Shown here: positions 1-9,692 of the stretch, in pieces
How positions within the stretch are numbered: the stretch's first letter is position 1
Layout: each line of letters starts with the position of its first letter
Source of the DNA: an uncultured Marinobacter sp.
GTDB lineage: Bacteria > Pseudomonadota > Gammaproteobacteria > Pseudomonadales > Oleiphilaceae
Assembly: GCF_947488835.1 (NCBI RefSeq)
Contig: NZ_CANLBK010000001.1
Location: forward strand, 1,612,001-1,676,000
Length of the DNA: 64,000 nucleotides
Direction of reading: 5' to 3'
The notes under the pieces: generated by a model
What the model was told of the DNA's origin: nothing
The model's database searches: none
The model's input: the letters and a program-made list of their open reading frames with translations, nothing else
Translations under genes and position numbers: made by a program

Positions 1-1151
1 TAGAACGGGGGGAGAATGTCAGTATTCCCAAGCGGGATATTGATGAACCCGTTTTCCATCACGGCCAAGGCGGTCATCGCGAGATGGTGCACCCGGGCAA
101 CCGGGATTTTGTAACGGGAGACCGGCTACCCAAGCCGGAGGGCGGCGGCCAAGGTCAGGGGCAAGGCAATGCCAGCCCCGATGGCGAAGGCATGGATGAA
201 TTTGCCTTCCAGATTACCCAGGACGAGTTTCTGAACTTCCTGTTCGATGATCTGGAACTCCCGAACCTTGTCCGAAAGCAGCTCAAGGATACCGAGTCAT
301 TCAACTATGTGCGCTCGGGGTTCAGCACCCAGGGCGTACCCGCCAAGCTCGACGTTATCCGGTCGCTGCGTGGCGCCCATGCTCGCCGGCTGGGACTGGG
401 TGGTGCCCGCAGGAAAAAAATCCGTGAACTTGAAGCTCAGCTTGCGGACCTCAAAAGCGCGCCTGCCGATCTGGACGCTGCCTTTAGCCACGACGATCAA
501 ATCCGGGTGCTTGAGGACGAAATTGCCCGACTGAAAGCCAATGTAAAACGCATCCCCTTCATTGATGAAATCGACCTGCGCTACCGACAGCACCTGAAGC
601 AGCACAAACCGGCCACCAGCGCCGTCATGTTCTGCCTGATGGATGTGTCCGGTTCCATGACCCAGATGCACAAGGACACCGCCAAGCGGTTTTTCATCCT
701 GCTGTATCTGTTCCTGAAAAAGAACTACAAAAAGATCGATGTGGTGTTCATCCGCCACCACACCAGTGCCAAGGAAGTGGATGAAGAGGAGTTTTTCTAT
801 TCCCGGGAAACCGGTGGCACCATTGTATCCAGCGCCCTGAAACTGATGCACAAGATCATCGACTCCCGCTACTCCCCTGCCGAGTGGAACATCTACGCAG
901 CTCAGGCCTCCGACGGGGACAACTGGAACGACGACTCGCCCATCTGCGGCAAGCTTTTAACCGAGCGCATCCTGCCCTTGGTGCAGTACTTCGCCTATGT
1001 TGAGATTACGCCTCAGGATCACCAGATGCTCTGGCACGAATACGAACAGGTACAGGCGCAATTCCCCGCCAGCTTTGCCCAGCAGCAAATTGCTGATCCG
1101 AGCGAGATTTACCCGGTATTCCGCCGGCTCTTTGAGAGGAAAGCGGCATGA
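1..1151 (+). CDS. yeaH: YeaH/YhbH family (DUF444) protein, 5'-truncated by window edge
   Basis: The reading frame is open from base 3 and the residues before the first ATG (base 84) already match the family ([15 protein letters not shown], then MVHPGNR). The gene therefore begins upstream of the window and base 84 is not its start. The C-terminal half holds a von Willebrand A-like fold with an intact DVSGSMT metal-site motif. YeaH proteins are cytosolic partners of the PrkA/YeaG kinase in starvation and stress responses. The stop overlaps the next start as ATGA, so it is co-translated with the SpoVR gene. A yeaG/prkA gene would be expected just upstream. Family is certain; biochemical role is unknown. 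Confidence 0.93.
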   Translation, partial: ERGENVSIPKRDIDEPVFHHGQGGHREMVHPGNRDFVTGDRLPKPEGGGQGQGQGNASPDGEGMDEFAFQITQDEFLNFLFDDLELPNLVRKQLKDTESFNYVRSGFSTQGVPAKLDVIRSLRGAHARRLGLGGARRKKIRELEAQLADLKSAPADLDAAFSHDDQIRVLEDEIARLKANVKRIPFIDEIDLRYRQHLKQHKPATSAVMFCLMDVSGSMTQMHKDTAKRFFILLYLFLKKNYKKIDVVFIRHHTSAKEVDEEEFFYSRETGGTIVSSALKLMHKIIDSRYSPAEWNIYAAQASDGDNWNDDSPICGKLLTERILPLVQYFAYVEITPQDHQMLWHEYEQVQAQFPASFAQQQIADPSEIYPVFRRLFERKAA

Positions 1152-2707
1152 GCGATGCAATCGACCGCCCCAATGCACCGGATGATGAGAGCCCAGCAAT
1201 TCGCAAACCGGTTTCCACCAGTTCGGAATGGACCTTCGAGCTGATCCGGCAATACGATGAAGAAATCGCCAAGTGCGCTGCCGAGTTCGGTTTAGACACC
1301 TACCCCAATCAGGTTGAGGTGATCAGTGCTGAGCAGATGATGGATGCCTACAGCTCTGTTGGCATGCCCGTTGGCTACAACCATTGGTCCTTCGGCAAGC
1401 AGTTTCTCAGCACCTCCAAAGGCTACCAGCGCGGCCAAATGGGCCTGGCCTATGAAATAGTCATCAACTCCAACCCCTGCATTGCTTACCTGATGGAAGA
1501 GAACACCCTGCCCATGCAGGCGCTGGTGATTGCCCATGCCTGCTACGGCCACAACTCTTTCTTTAAGGGCAACTACCTGTTCCGCACCTGGACAGACGCC
1601 AGCGCCATTATTGATTATCTGGTGTTTGCCCGGAATTATGTGTCCGAATGCGAAGAGCGTTACGGTGTGGATGCGGTTGAGCAGATACTGGATTCCTGTC
1701 ATGCGCTGATGAATCATGGCGTTGACCGTTACAAACGGCCATCGCCAATTTCTGCAGCAAAGGAAGCCTTGCGCCAGGAGGAGCGGGAGGAATACCTGCA
1801 GCGCCGAGTGAACGATCTTTGGCGCACCATCCCGAAATTGGACGAAGATGAAGACCCGGTAAAACGCAAAAAGCGCTATCCGGAAGAACCCCAGGAAAAC
1901 CTGCTGTACTTCATCGAAAAGAATGCGCCACTACTGGAAACCTGGCAACGGGAAATCATCCGGATTGTGCGCAAACTGGCGCAGTACTTTTATCCGCAAC
2001 GCCAGACTCAGGTGATGAACGAAGGCTGGGCCACCTTCTGGCACTACACCCTGTTAAACAGAATGTACGAGAAAGGCCTGGTAACCGATGGCTTCATGCT
2101 GGAGTTCCTGCAAAGCCACACAGCGGTGGTGTACCAGCCGCCGTTCAACAGCCCCTGGTATTCCGGCATCAACCCTTACACGCTTGGCTTTTCCATCTTC
2201 ATCGACCTGCGCCGAATCTGTGAAGCGCCCACCGATGAAGACCGTGAGTGGTTCCCGGATATCGCCGGCACTGATTGGGTAAAAACTCTTCATTTTGCTA
2301 TGGCCAACTTCAAGGATGAGAGTTTTATACAGCAGTTCCTTTCGCCAAAAGTCATGCGGGACTTGCGGCTGTTTGCCATTCAAGATGACGACATGGAAGA
2401 CAGCTACAAGGTAACGGCCATTCACGACGAGCCGGGCTACCGCGAACTGCGGGAGAAACTGGCCCGCCAATACAACCTCAGTTATCGGGAACCCAACATT
2501 CAGGTATGGAGCGTGGATTTACGCGGCGACCGCTCGCTGATGCTCCGGCATGTGCCGGTCGATAGAGTACCTTTGGGTAAAGATACAGAAGAAGTACTGC
2601 GCCATGCACACAGGCTCTGGGGCTTTGATGTGCATCTTGAAAGTGTCGACGAGGGTACGGTAGTCGAAGAGTATCATTGCCCGCACCCACCGCCATTAAC
2701 GCCCTGA
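1148..2707 (+). CDS. SpoVR family protein (YcgB-like)
   Basis: A 519-residue cytosolic protein with the features of the SpoVR/YcgB family, including the segments [33 protein letters not shown] and [10 protein letters not shown]. Length is normal for proteobacterial members. The ATG overlaps the yeaH stop (ATGA). The prkA-yeaH-spoVR trio is a conserved operon, usually under RpoS or nitrogen-limitation control in enterobacteria. Bacillus SpoVR acts in spore cortex formation, but the role in non-sporulating bacteria is unresolved. Conserved His and Glu residues suggest a metal site, which is inference. Confidence 0.93.
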   Translation: MSDAIDRPNAPDDESPAIRKPVSTSSEWTFELIRQYDEEIAKCAAEFGLDTYPNQVEVISAEQMMDAYSSVGMPVGYNHWSFGKQFLSTSKGYQRGQMGLAYEIVINSNPCIAYLMEENTLPMQALVIAHACYGHNSFFKGNYLFRTWTDASAIIDYLVFARNYVSECEERYGVDAVEQILDSCHALMNHGVDRYKRPSPISAAKEALRQEEREEYLQRRVNDLWRTIPKLDEDEDPVKRKKRYPEEPQENLLYFIEKNAPLLETWQREIIRIVRKLAQYFYPQRQTQVMNEGWATFWHYTLLNRMYEKGLVTDGFMLEFLQSHTAVVYQPPFNSPWYSGINPYTLGFSIFIDLRRICEAPTDEDREWFPDIAGTDWVKTLHFAMANFKDESFIQQFLSPKVMRDLRLFAIQDDDMEDSYKVTAIHDEPGYRELREKLARQYNLSYREPNIQVWSVDLRGDRSLMLRHVPVDRVPLGKDTEEVLRHAHRLWGFDVHLESVDEGTVVEEYHCPHPPPLTP

Positions 2708-2714
2708 CTGCTGC

Positions 2715-3605
2715 CTACCCCTGTTCCGCAATATCAGGAGCGGCTTTCGGAATAAGGCGCCGGCCATACATGGCAAGCAAGAACCCGATAGGAAACATCA
2801 GCACGCCATACACCGCAGCGGGAATAGACATGGCACTGGACTCCAGAAGCGTGAGCGTGACCATCAGGCCGATAGTGCCATTCTTAACCCCCAGCTCCAC
2901 CGCAACAGCCAAGGATTCCCGCTGAGTCAGGCTCGCCGCCCGGCCTGCGAGCAAACCGATGAAAATACCCACCACATTAAGCAGAATCGTTGCAGGCCCT
3001 GCCTGCTTCAACAGATCCCATATTTCATCCCGCACGCCGTAAACGATGACAGCAATCAAAACCGCCAACACAACACCACCGAACACACTCACAATACTCT
3101 CTGCTTTGCGCGCCACCTCAGGTTTGCGTGAGCGCACCAGCATGCCGATTGCCACGGGAAACAGAACGATACCCGTCAACATGCCGATGGTTTTCCATAC
3201 CGGCAATACAATGTCGTGCTCCGTGCCCATATAGAATTTCAGAGCGATATTGGTGAACAGCGGTAGCGTGAGAATGGTGATCAGGCTTGCGCTGACCGTC
3301 AGCACAATAGATAGCGCAATATTGCCCCGGGCAAGCAATACAAAGAGGTTGGACGTTGTTCCTCCGGGGCAGGCGGCAATAATAACCAGGCCCACGGCAA
3401 TGGCTGGTGGCACTGCCAGCAGTGACGCAAGCGCAAACGCCACCAGCGGCATCAGCACGATTTGCGCCACAGTCCCGATGATCATGCCTTTGGGATAAAC
3501 AGCCACCTGGCGAAAATCACGAAGGGTGAGGGTCATGCCTATGCCGATCATAATAATAAACAGCGCGAGCGGCAGACCTGCTGAGATAAGGGGACTGGAT
3601 TCCAC
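2715..3605 (-). CDS. Bile acid:sodium symporter (BASS) family transporter
   Basis: A 296-residue inner-membrane protein with about nine hydrophobic segments. It carries BASS-family hallmarks such as ACPGGTTSNLF (about residues 79-89) and ELGVKNGTIGLMV near the C-terminus. The start is a GTG at 3605 with a GGAGG six bases upstream; there is no competing ATG. It converges on the SpoVR gene with a 7 bp gap. Bacterial BASS proteins move organic anions with Na+; the substrate cannot be read from sequence. Confidence 0.85.
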   Translation of the reverse strand: MESSPLISAGLPLALFIIMIGIGMTLTLRDFRQVAVYPKGMIIGTVAQIVLMPLVAFALASLLAVPPAIAVGLVIIAACPGGTTSNLFVLLARGNIALSIVLTVSASLITILTLPLFTNIALKFYMGTEHDIVLPVWKTIGMLTGIVLFPVAIGMLVRSRKPEVARKAESIVSVFGGVVLAVLIAVIVYGVRDEIWDLLKQAGPATILLNVVGIFIGLLAGRAASLTQRESLAVAVELGVKNGTIGLMVTLTLLESSAMSIPAAVYGVLMFPIGFLLAMYGRRLIPKAAPDIAEQG

Positions 3606-3820
3606 AGTGCCTCCGATGTTGTTGTTTTTATTAATTCAATAGTGTGAACCTACCACAAGCGTTCCACTTTCGGGAGCATGAAAGCAACAAAAGTCCGTAG
3701 GCGTGCCTTGCATTTTTTTCGCCAGGGTGATCGTCTGTATGGTCTGCAACCCGTATACTTGCAAGCAACAACTAAAAGTCTAACTTTGAAGCCCCTATTT
3801 TGGGCAGAGGTGCGCAAGGA

Positions 3821-5263
3821 ATGAAACGCCTGGGAACACTGGATGCGTCGTGGCTAGCCGTAGAGACCGAAGACACCCCGATGCATGTCGGCAACATGCT
3901 GATCTTTTCTTTGCCGGAGGGTGCACCGGACACCTTCCTGCGCGATATGGTGCTCAGCATGAAGGAAACCGGGGAAATTGCGCCTCCCTGGTGTTCGAAA
4001 CTGGCATGGTCCGGCGCGATCGGCCGGCTACTTGCGCCCGCCTGGAAGCACGACAAGAACCTTGACCTTGATTACCACGTTCGCCACTCAGCCCTCCCTA
4101 AGCCTGGTGGCGAAAGAGAACTCGGCATTCTGGTATCGCGTCTGCATTCCAACCCTCTGGATTTTGCACGTCCGCTCTGGGAATGCCACGTTATTGAGGG
4201 TTTGGAAAACAACCGCTTTGCGCTTTACACCAAAATGCATCACTCAATGATTGACGGCATCAGCGGCGTGCGCCTGCTTCAAAGGGTATTGAGCACGAAC
4301 CCGGATGAACGCGGCATGTTGCCACCCTGGGCCATGCGCCCAGAAACACTGAAGCCCAGCAAGGGAGAGAGCAGACAAAGCGTTCCCTCTGTATTTTCTC
4401 AGGCGGTGGACGCTGTCAAGTTGCAGGCCGACATGGCTCCCACGCTCTGGCGTGCAGGCAACCGCCTCTTGCAATCCAGCCGCCACCCGGAAGAGGGCCT
4501 TACTGCCCCCTTTGCGGGGCCTGTTTCAAAGATCAATCACCGGGTAACCGGCCAGCGCCGCTTCGCTACCCAGCACTATCAACTTGATCGCCTGAAAGAT
4601 CTGGCCCACGCATCCAAATCGTCCCTGAACGACATTGTTCTTTATCTATGCGGCACGGCGCTCCGGCGCTTTTTGATAGAGCAAAACGATCTGCCAACCA
4701 CTGCTCTTACAGCGGGCATTCCTGTAAACATTCGGCCGGCGGATGATCAGGGCACGGGCACGGCAATCAGCTTCATGATCGCCTCTCTGGCGACAAACGA
4801 ATCCGATCCGCTGACCCGTTTGCAGAGCATAAAATCGTCCACACACCAGGCCAAGGAACACCTGCAAAAGCTGCCCAAAAGCGCCCTCACCCAATACACT
4901 ATGCTATTGATGTCGCCGTATATTTTGCAGCTATTATCCGGCCTTGGCGGTCGTATGCGCCCAGTGTTCAACGTGACCATCTCGAACGTACCCGGCCCTC
5001 AGGCGCCCTTGTATTACGAGGGTGCCAAGCTGGAAGCCATGTATCCGGTGTCGCTGATTGCACACGGAGGCGCGCTGAATATTACCTGCCTGAGCTACGC
5101 GGGATCGTTAAACTTCGGGTTTACCGGCTGCCGGGATACCCTGCCCAGCATGCAAAAACTGGCGGTGTACACCGGCGAAGCTTTGGATGAATTAGAGAAG
5201 CTGATACTTCCGCCCAAACGTAAGCCAAAAAAAGCACGGGCCGGCAAAAGCACGAAGCCTTGA
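3821..5263 (+). CDS. Wax ester synthase / diacylglycerol acyltransferase (WS/DGAT)
   Basis: Esterifies fatty alcohols or diacylglycerol with acyl-CoA to make wax ester or triacylglycerol storage lipid. The acyltransferase motif HHSMIDG sits at residues 140-146, and the conserved LNDIVLYLCGTALR and NVTISNVPGP segments follow. The start at 3821 (MKRLGTLDAS) matches the family; an in-frame TTG seven codons upstream is disfavoured. An AGAGG lies about 10 bases upstream. I recognise it as very close to the Marinobacter WS2 enzyme, the best taxonomic marker here. A desaturase locus lies immediately downstream. Confidence 0.93.
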   Translation: MKRLGTLDASWLAVETEDTPMHVGNMLIFSLPEGAPDTFLRDMVLSMKETGEIAPPWCSKLAWSGAIGRLLAPAWKHDKNLDLDYHVRHSALPKPGGERELGILVSRLHSNPLDFARPLWECHVIEGLENNRFALYTKMHHSMIDGISGVRLLQRVLSTNPDERGMLPPWAMRPETLKPSKGESRQSVPSVFSQAVDAVKLQADMAPTLWRAGNRLLQSSRHPEEGLTAPFAGPVSKINHRVTGQRRFATQHYQLDRLKDLAHASKSSLNDIVLYLCGTALRRFLIEQNDLPTTALTAGIPVNIRPADDQGTGTAISFMIASLATNESDPLTRLQSIKSSTHQAKEHLQKLPKSALTQYTMLLMSPYILQLLSGLGGRMRPVFNVTISNVPGPQAPLYYEGAKLEAMYPVSLIAHGGALNITCLSYAGSLNFGFTGCRDTLPSMQKLAVYTGEALDELEKLILPPKRKPKKARAGKSTKP

Positions 5264-5292
5264 ATGGAATGCAGGCAGCTCTGTTTTCAGGG

Positions 5293-5913
5293 CTACCTGT
5301 CCCAGTGTGCCGCACCAACGAAGATAAGCTGAAGGAAGCGGCATGTCCGCTTTCTTATTTGTTCTATCTGATACTCGTCATCCGCCGACACACCAATTAG
5401 ATCTGTAAGACTGAAGGCTACGCTGCGAACCACCAGATCGCAGGTCATATCCAGATCGCCATCGGAAAGGTGGTCCACCATTTTCAACCGCCGCAAATCG
5501 TTCGCCAGCTCGCTGGCAAAATACCGCATTTCACTGCGTATACCGTCCTGAATAGCCCGGCTCTCACCCGCCAGCCCCTGCGCCATGAACAAAAAATAAC
5601 TGCGGTTTGCCTGGGCGTGACTGACAAAGATACCCACCGACTCTTCAATCAGCTTATCAGCCTGAAGCACGTTTTCACGTGCCTCCCGCATCATTCGTCG
5701 CAGCACTAACCCAAGCTCATCAACCAGCTGCAGCCCCAGATCATCCATGTTGCGGAAGTGCCGGTAAAAAGAGGTGGGCACCACACCAGCCTGACGGGTC
5801 ACCTCGCGAATACCAAGGCTGGCAAAATGCCTGCCTTTTCCCACCAGCGTGAGCACAGCACTCATCAGCTTTTCACGGGTTTCACCGGGTTTGCGCTTTT
5901 TTCGTTCCGACAT
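5293..5913 (-). CDS. TetR-family repressor of unsaturated fatty acid genes (DesT/FabR-like)
   Basis: A 206-residue TetR regulator. The N-terminal helix-turn-helix REVTRQAGVVPTSFYRHF is nearly the FabR/DesT recognition region, and the following LGLQLVDELGLVLRRMMREAR also matches FabR. FabR and DesT sense the ratio of unsaturated to saturated acyl-CoA/ACP and repress desaturation genes. The gene is divergent from a reductase/desaturase pair, the arrangement of Pseudomonas desT-desCB. Palindromic operators lie in the shared 195 bp spacer. DesT is the better context match; FabR is the alternative. Confidence 0.87.
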   Translation of the reverse strand: MSERKKRKPGETREKLMSAVLTLVGKGRHFASLGIREVTRQAGVVPTSFYRHFRNMDDLGLQLVDELGLVLRRMMREARENVLQADKLIEESVGIFVSHAQANRSYFLFMAQGLAGESRAIQDGIRSEMRYFASELANDLRRLKMVDHLSDGDLDMTCDLVVRSVAFSLTDLIGVSADDEYQIEQIRKRTCRFLQLIFVGAAHWDR

Positions 5914-5952
5914 TGCCTGCCCACACTGCAGTTATCATTGAATCCAAGTAAC

Positions 5953-5964
5953 AAGTGTACACAT
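5953..5964. promoter_or_regulatory. Half-site resembling the DesT-type operators
   Basis: AAGTGTACACAT at this position repeats exactly the right half of the operator at 6061-6078. It lies 40 bp from the repressor start, so it could serve autoregulation. Only one arm is well conserved, which makes this weaker than the two sites nearer the reductase gene. Confidence 0.45.
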
Positions 5965-6039
5965 GCAAGGACTATAAAGCATCGGAGACTTGTCATATTG
6001 CGCCAAACAAACAGTGGCCGTTGTGCGCCCACAAACCGA

Positions 6040-6078
6040 TGTGTACAGTCGTACACAACATGTGAACAAGTGTACACA
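6040..6078. promoter_or_regulatory. Tandem palindromic operators for the DesT-like repressor
   Basis: Two 18 bp sites lie three bases apart. The first, 6040-6057, is a perfect inverted repeat, TGTGTAC-AGTC-GTACACA. The second, 6061-6078, is TGTGAAC-AAGT-GTACACA with one mismatch between arms. The second ends 30 bp before the ATG of the reductase gene. GTACA-type palindromes suit FabR/DesT regulators; binding itself is inferred. Confidence 0.7.
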
Positions 6079-6108
6079 TTAAGCCAGGCCGCATAAGGAG
6101 AAAACATC

Positions 6109-7224
6109 ATGCTGGCAAGACCCCCCCAAACAAGAGCTCTGCACTGGCTTGGACGGCAGCTTTTTAACCGGACTGATCCGGCTTCCTTCTTCGATCCACT
6201 GTTAGAGACAGTTGACCCCATGCTGGTGCAGGGTCAAACGCTCGCACGGGTTGAGCAAATAATTCAGGAAACCGCTGACACACGCACATTTGTACTGAAA
6301 CCTGCCGCACGGTGGGCAGGCTTTCAGGCCGGTCAACACGTCAATATTTGCGTTGAGATCAACGGCGTCTTGCGTACCCGTACCTTTAGTCTCTCAAGCT
6401 CACCGGAGTTTTGGGCCAAACAAGGGCTTGTCACCCTGACCATCAAACGCCTGCCTGGTGGTCTGGTAACCAACTGGCTGCACGACAACCTGAGAGACGG
6501 TCAAGTGCTGGGGTTGGGCGAAGCTTTCGGCGATTTTCTACTGCCAGAAACGGCGCAGCCTGTGCTGTTTATTGCAGGCGGTAGCGGGATCACACCTGTT
6601 TTGAGTCATCTGGAAACCATGGCAGCCCAGGACTTCCGGGCACCGGTCACCCTGCTCTATTTCGTGCGCACCCAGCAGGACATCATGGCCTCCGAGCGGT
6701 TGCACGCTATTGAACGCCGCTACACCGCGCTGACCCTGAAAATCATCCCGACGGATGAAAGTGACAAGCCCCGGTATTTAAAAGGCCGGGACCTGGAAGC
6801 GGTGCCCGGGCTCAAAGCCAGACAGGTCTACCTGTGTGGCCCTATGGGCCTGATGGAGCTGGCCAACAAACAACTGCACGAGCATGGTGTTCGCGAAACG
6901 GATATCCACAGTACCTTCTTTTCTACTGCAGCTCCGGCACTGAACTCAGACCTTGCAAACCAGGCTCTTGGCGGCAAGGTGCAGTTTCGAAAGAGCAATC
7001 TGCAAGCCAGCTCCGAGGGCGATGCCAGCCTTCTGGAAATCGCAGAGGCCTCAGGCCTCGCTCCCCGCCACGGCTGTCGCATGGGCATTTGCCATCAATG
7101 CAGCTGTCGAAAAACCAGCGGCACCGTCATTAACAGGCTCACAGGCAAGGCCTCCGGACCGGGGGAGGAAAGCGTTCAGCTTTGTATATCCATTCCCCAT
7201 GGCCCTGTGACCATCGAGATTTAA
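6109..7224 (+). CDS. Ferredoxin reductase with C-terminal [2Fe-2S] domain (DesC-like)
   Basis: A 371-residue flavoprotein electron carrier. An FAD domain (RTRTFSLSSSP) is followed by an NAD(P)H domain (GGSGITPVLS, YLCGPMGLM). A plant-type ferredoxin domain ends the protein, with cluster cysteines C323, C328 and C331 plus a fourth near residue 362. It has an AAGGAG before the ATG and sits 10 bp upstream of the desaturase, as in the Pseudomonas desCB operon. There the reductase supplies electrons for acyl-CoA delta-9 desaturation. Palindromic operators precede it. Confidence 0.88.
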   Translation: MLARPPQTRALHWLGRQLFNRTDPASFFDPLLETVDPMLVQGQTLARVEQIIQETADTRTFVLKPAARWAGFQAGQHVNICVEINGVLRTRTFSLSSSPEFWAKQGLVTLTIKRLPGGLVTNWLHDNLRDGQVLGLGEAFGDFLLPETAQPVLFIAGGSGITPVLSHLETMAAQDFRAPVTLLYFVRTQQDIMASERLHAIERRYTALTLKIIPTDESDKPRYLKGRDLEAVPGLKARQVYLCGPMGLMELANKQLHEHGVRETDIHSTFFSTAAPALNSDLANQALGGKVQFRKSNLQASSEGDASLLEIAEASGLAPRHGCRMGICHQCSCRKTSGTVINRLTGKASGPGEESVQLCISIPHGPVTIEI

Positions 7225-7234
7225 GGAGCAAAAT

Positions 7235-8314
7235 ATGAAACAGATGACCGAAGACCAGCTCCAGGAATTAGCGCAAGACCTGAACAGCATTCGGGATGAA
7301 ATCGTCGCAGATCTTGGAGAGCGGGATGCCAACTACATTCGTCGAGTCATTCGATTGCACCGTGCTCTTGAGGTAGGCGGCCGGGTAATGATGCCATTTG
7401 GCTTTATCCCGCCGGTATTTGTGGCTGCAACGGTCTCATTGGGCCTATCCAAAATCATTGAGAACATGGAGATTGGCCACAACGTGATGCACGGCCAGTA
7501 TGACTGGATGAACGATCCCACCCTGCACTCACAAACTTATGAGTGGGATACCGCGTGTTCATCCGATTCCTGGCGCCGCACGCACAATTACGAGCACCAC
7601 ACTTACACCAACATCATCGGCAAAGATCGGGACTATGGCTATGCACTGCTGCGCCTGAGCGATGATGAAAAATGGCACCCCGCCCACAGCCTGCAGTTTT
7701 TAAGCTACGTAATGCTCAGTGTTTTCTTTCAGTGGGGCGTAAGCCTGCATGAATTGGAGTTCGAGCGGGTAAGACGCGGAGAGATTCGCTTTCGCGACAA
7801 AATACCATTTCTGAAAGACGCTCTTCGCAAAGGTGGGCGTCAAGCGTTCAAAGACTATGTGTTCTTCCCGCTCATTACCTTTCCTGTGGCCCCCATCGTG
7901 CTCGCTGGAAACCTCGGCGCCAACTTGATGCGCAACCTGTGGTCGTCCACGGTGATTTTCTGCGGCCACTTCACTGAGGACGCGGAAACCTTCGATGAGG
8001 AAGAGTGCGAGAATGAAAGTAAAGGGCACTGGTATCTGCGCCAGCTTACCGGGTCTTCAAACTTCACAGGCAACAAATTTATACACCTGCTTAGCGGGCA
8101 TTTGAGCTACCAGGTCGAGCACCACATCTTCCCGGACCTGCCGGCACACCGATACCCCGAGGTTTCCGAGAAAGTTCAGGAAGTCTGCCGTAAGCATGGC
8201 ATCCACTACAACACCGGCAGCTTCAGGCACCAATACGGCACGGTCGTCAAAAGAATACTGAAATACTCGTTACCGGACCGGCTACGGATGCGGCTTGAGA
8301 GCCAACCGGCCTGA
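7235..8314 (+). CDS. Membrane fatty acid (acyl-CoA delta-9) desaturase, DesB-like
   Basis: A 359-residue membrane di-iron desaturase. Three histidine clusters are visible: HNVMHGQYDW, HNYEHHTYTN and QVEHHIFPDL, the usual eight-histidine iron-binding set. The start has AAGGAG upstream and the gene follows the reductase by 10 bp, so the two form one operon. It introduces double bonds into acyl chains, probably acyl-CoA or phospholipid-bound. Regulation by the divergent TetR protein is inferred from the operators. Confidence 0.9.
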   Translation: MKQMTEDQLQELAQDLNSIRDEIVADLGERDANYIRRVIRLHRALEVGGRVMMPFGFIPPVFVAATVSLGLSKIIENMEIGHNVMHGQYDWMNDPTLHSQTYEWDTACSSDSWRRTHNYEHHTYTNIIGKDRDYGYALLRLSDDEKWHPAHSLQFLSYVMLSVFFQWGVSLHELEFERVRRGEIRFRDKIPFLKDALRKGGRQAFKDYVFFPLITFPVAPIVLAGNLGANLMRNLWSSTVIFCGHFTEDAETFDEEECENESKGHWYLRQLTGSSNFTGNKFIHLLSGHLSYQVEHHIFPDLPAHRYPEVSEKVQEVCRKHGIHYNTGSFRHQYGTVVKRILKYSLPDRLRMRLESQPA

Positions 8315-8349
8315 AACTGGCCGGGGTAGAATGACTGAAAGGAGGGTGA

Positions 8350-8787
8350 TCAGGCGATTTGCAGCAGTTTTAATAATTGCGGTTGATGCTGATCATTCAT
8401 GATGTCTTTCAATGTGTATTTGTCGAGCACCGAAAGGAATGCCTGCAGGGCTTCTCCGAATATGGGTTTAAGCCCACAAACTGGAGAAATTTTGCAGGTA
8501 TTTTTGTCGGAATAGCACTCAACAATACTGAGGTCATGCTCGGTATCACGCACCAGCATACCTATGTTGATATCCTCAGGTGCCCTGTGCAGCCTCATAC
8601 CGCCTTTTTTCCCGCGTACTGTTTCTATGTAGCCATTCTTGTTGAGCTGGTGCACCACCTTCATCAGGTGGTTTTTGGAGATGTCATAGCTGTCTGCAAT
8701 TTCCTGGATAGTTGTCAGGCGATCCCCCTGCACCGTCAGATAAATCAGCACGCGAAGCGAGTAATCGGTGTAACGGGTAATATGCAT
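8350..8787 (-). CDS. nsrR: NsrR, Rrf2-family nitric-oxide-sensing repressor
   Basis: A 145-residue Rrf2 protein opening MHITRYTDYSLRVLIYL as in NsrR. Three cysteines for an NO-labile Fe-S cluster are at 91, 98 and 104. An N-terminal winged helix (TIQEIADSYDISKNHLMKVV) precedes them. The start has a GGAG seven bases upstream. It is the third gene of a minus-strand run with two small membrane proteins (gaps of 47 and 29 bp). A likely NsrR operator stands before that run, suggesting autoregulation. IscR and RirA were considered; the cysteine spacing and first residues favour NsrR. Confidence 0.9.
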   Translation of the reverse strand: MHITRYTDYSLRVLIYLTVQGDRLTTIQEIADSYDISKNHLMKVVHQLNKNGYIETVRGKKGGMRLHRAPEDINIGMLVRDTEHDLSIVECYSDKNTCKISPVCGLKPIFGEALQAFLSVLDKYTLKDIMNDQHQPQLLKLLQIA

Positions 8788-8816
8788 TCAACACTCCGGT
8801 TATTCTATGAAAGCGA

Positions 8817-9185
8817 TCAGTACGAAGGCCTGGTAAGCAAATAAGACGCTACGCCCGCGAGGAAAGTTCCCGAGATGGCCAAAACCACTGTAGCCGCACC
8901 CATCGCGAATAGTATTCCCCAGCTCAACGCCATCATGCCACACGCGAGCACTTTGGCCCTCAAGGGTATAACCCTATTCCGGCGCCAGTCTCTGATGGCG
9001 GGGCCAAACGACCGATGCTCCTCAAGCCAACTGGCAAATGCCGGGGAGCCCTTGCTCGCAAAAAACGCTGCCAGCAAAACAAAAGGCGTGGTTGGCAATA
9101 AAGGCAACACCACACCGATGGCGGCTAAACCTATGGATATATACGCAAGAACCCTGAAACCTGTTTTCCCGGGTCGCACGGTCAT
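8817..9185 (-). CDS. DUF454 (YbaN-like) small inner-membrane protein
   Basis: A 122-residue protein of the DUF454/YbaN family. The signature is GVVLPLLPTTPFVLLAAFFASKGSP near the N-terminus, then a cytosolic stretch (WLEEHRSFGPAIRDWR) and two more hydrophobic helices. The ATG at 9185 has a GAGG eight bases upstream. A longer frame reaching 9410 is not supported by the family. Function is unknown. Its position between a small membrane gene and nsrR hints at a link with NO stress. Confidence 0.85.
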   Translation of the reverse strand: MTVRPGKTGFRVLAYISIGLAAIGVVLPLLPTTPFVLLAAFFASKGSPAFASWLEEHRSFGPAIRDWRRNRVIPLRAKVLACGMMALSWGILFAMGAATVVLAISGTFLAGVASYLLTRPSY

Positions 9186-9232
9186 AGCGGGGACCTCAGC
9201 ATTGCTCAATCTTTCACCTATTCTACCGTTTA

Positions 9233-9448
9233 TCAGTGAACAGGTCTTCCCAAGCGACTTAAAAACACCAACCGAGCGACGTAGGATATTTTGATACCAA
9301 CGGCAAACAGTAAGGTACCCACATGGGCCAGTACCTGAATCATCATGGGGAACCGGCCAGCCAGGGGGTACGCCATCAAGACTGTGGCAACCAACCCAAT
9401 CAAAGACCAAACCATCGCACTATTGGCTCGAAACAGCAGTTTTTCCAT
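9233..9448 (-). CDS. Small membrane protein of unknown function, first gene of nsrR operon
   Basis: About 71 residues with two hydrophobic helices (MVWSLIGLVATVLMAYPLAG and a second near residue 45) and a basic C-terminus. I do not recognise the family. The ATG at 9448 is preceded by GGAG; an upstream in-frame ATG at 9535 would run through the probable operator and is rejected. It lies 47 bp before the DUF454 gene and is probably co-transcribed with it and nsrR. Confidence 0.68.
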   Translation of the reverse strand: MEKLLFRANSAMVWSLIGLVATVLMAYPLAGRFPMMIQVLAHVGTLLFAVGIKISYVARLVFLSRLGRPVH

Positions 9449-9493
9449 TCTATTCTCCAGCAAACTATCTTTGGGCTTATGCCGCCAACTAGT

Positions 9494-9516
9494 AACATGT
9501 ATTTTATAATCATGTT
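9494..9516. promoter_or_regulatory. Candidate NsrR operator
   Basis: A 23 bp imperfect palindrome with the 11-1-11 layout of NsrR sites. Left arm AACATGTATTT, centre T, right arm ATAATCATGTT. The ATG and CAT cores fall at the spacing of the known consensus. It lies 46 bp upstream of the first gene of the operon that ends in nsrR, and about 180 bp from moaA. Confidence 0.55.
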
Positions 9517-9692
9517 TCGAGCAAAAATCAATCACTTTCTGACTGAATCAAGAATCCCCGCACTATGCTTGCCGATACAGGGCGCCACCGGGCTTACCCC
9601 GCGAGGGGTATCTGATTCGGGGTTTGATTCTGCGATACTGGAGCTATACTCAATCCGTAAGCGTGCATTCAGCAGTTACAGGAAAGAAGCCA

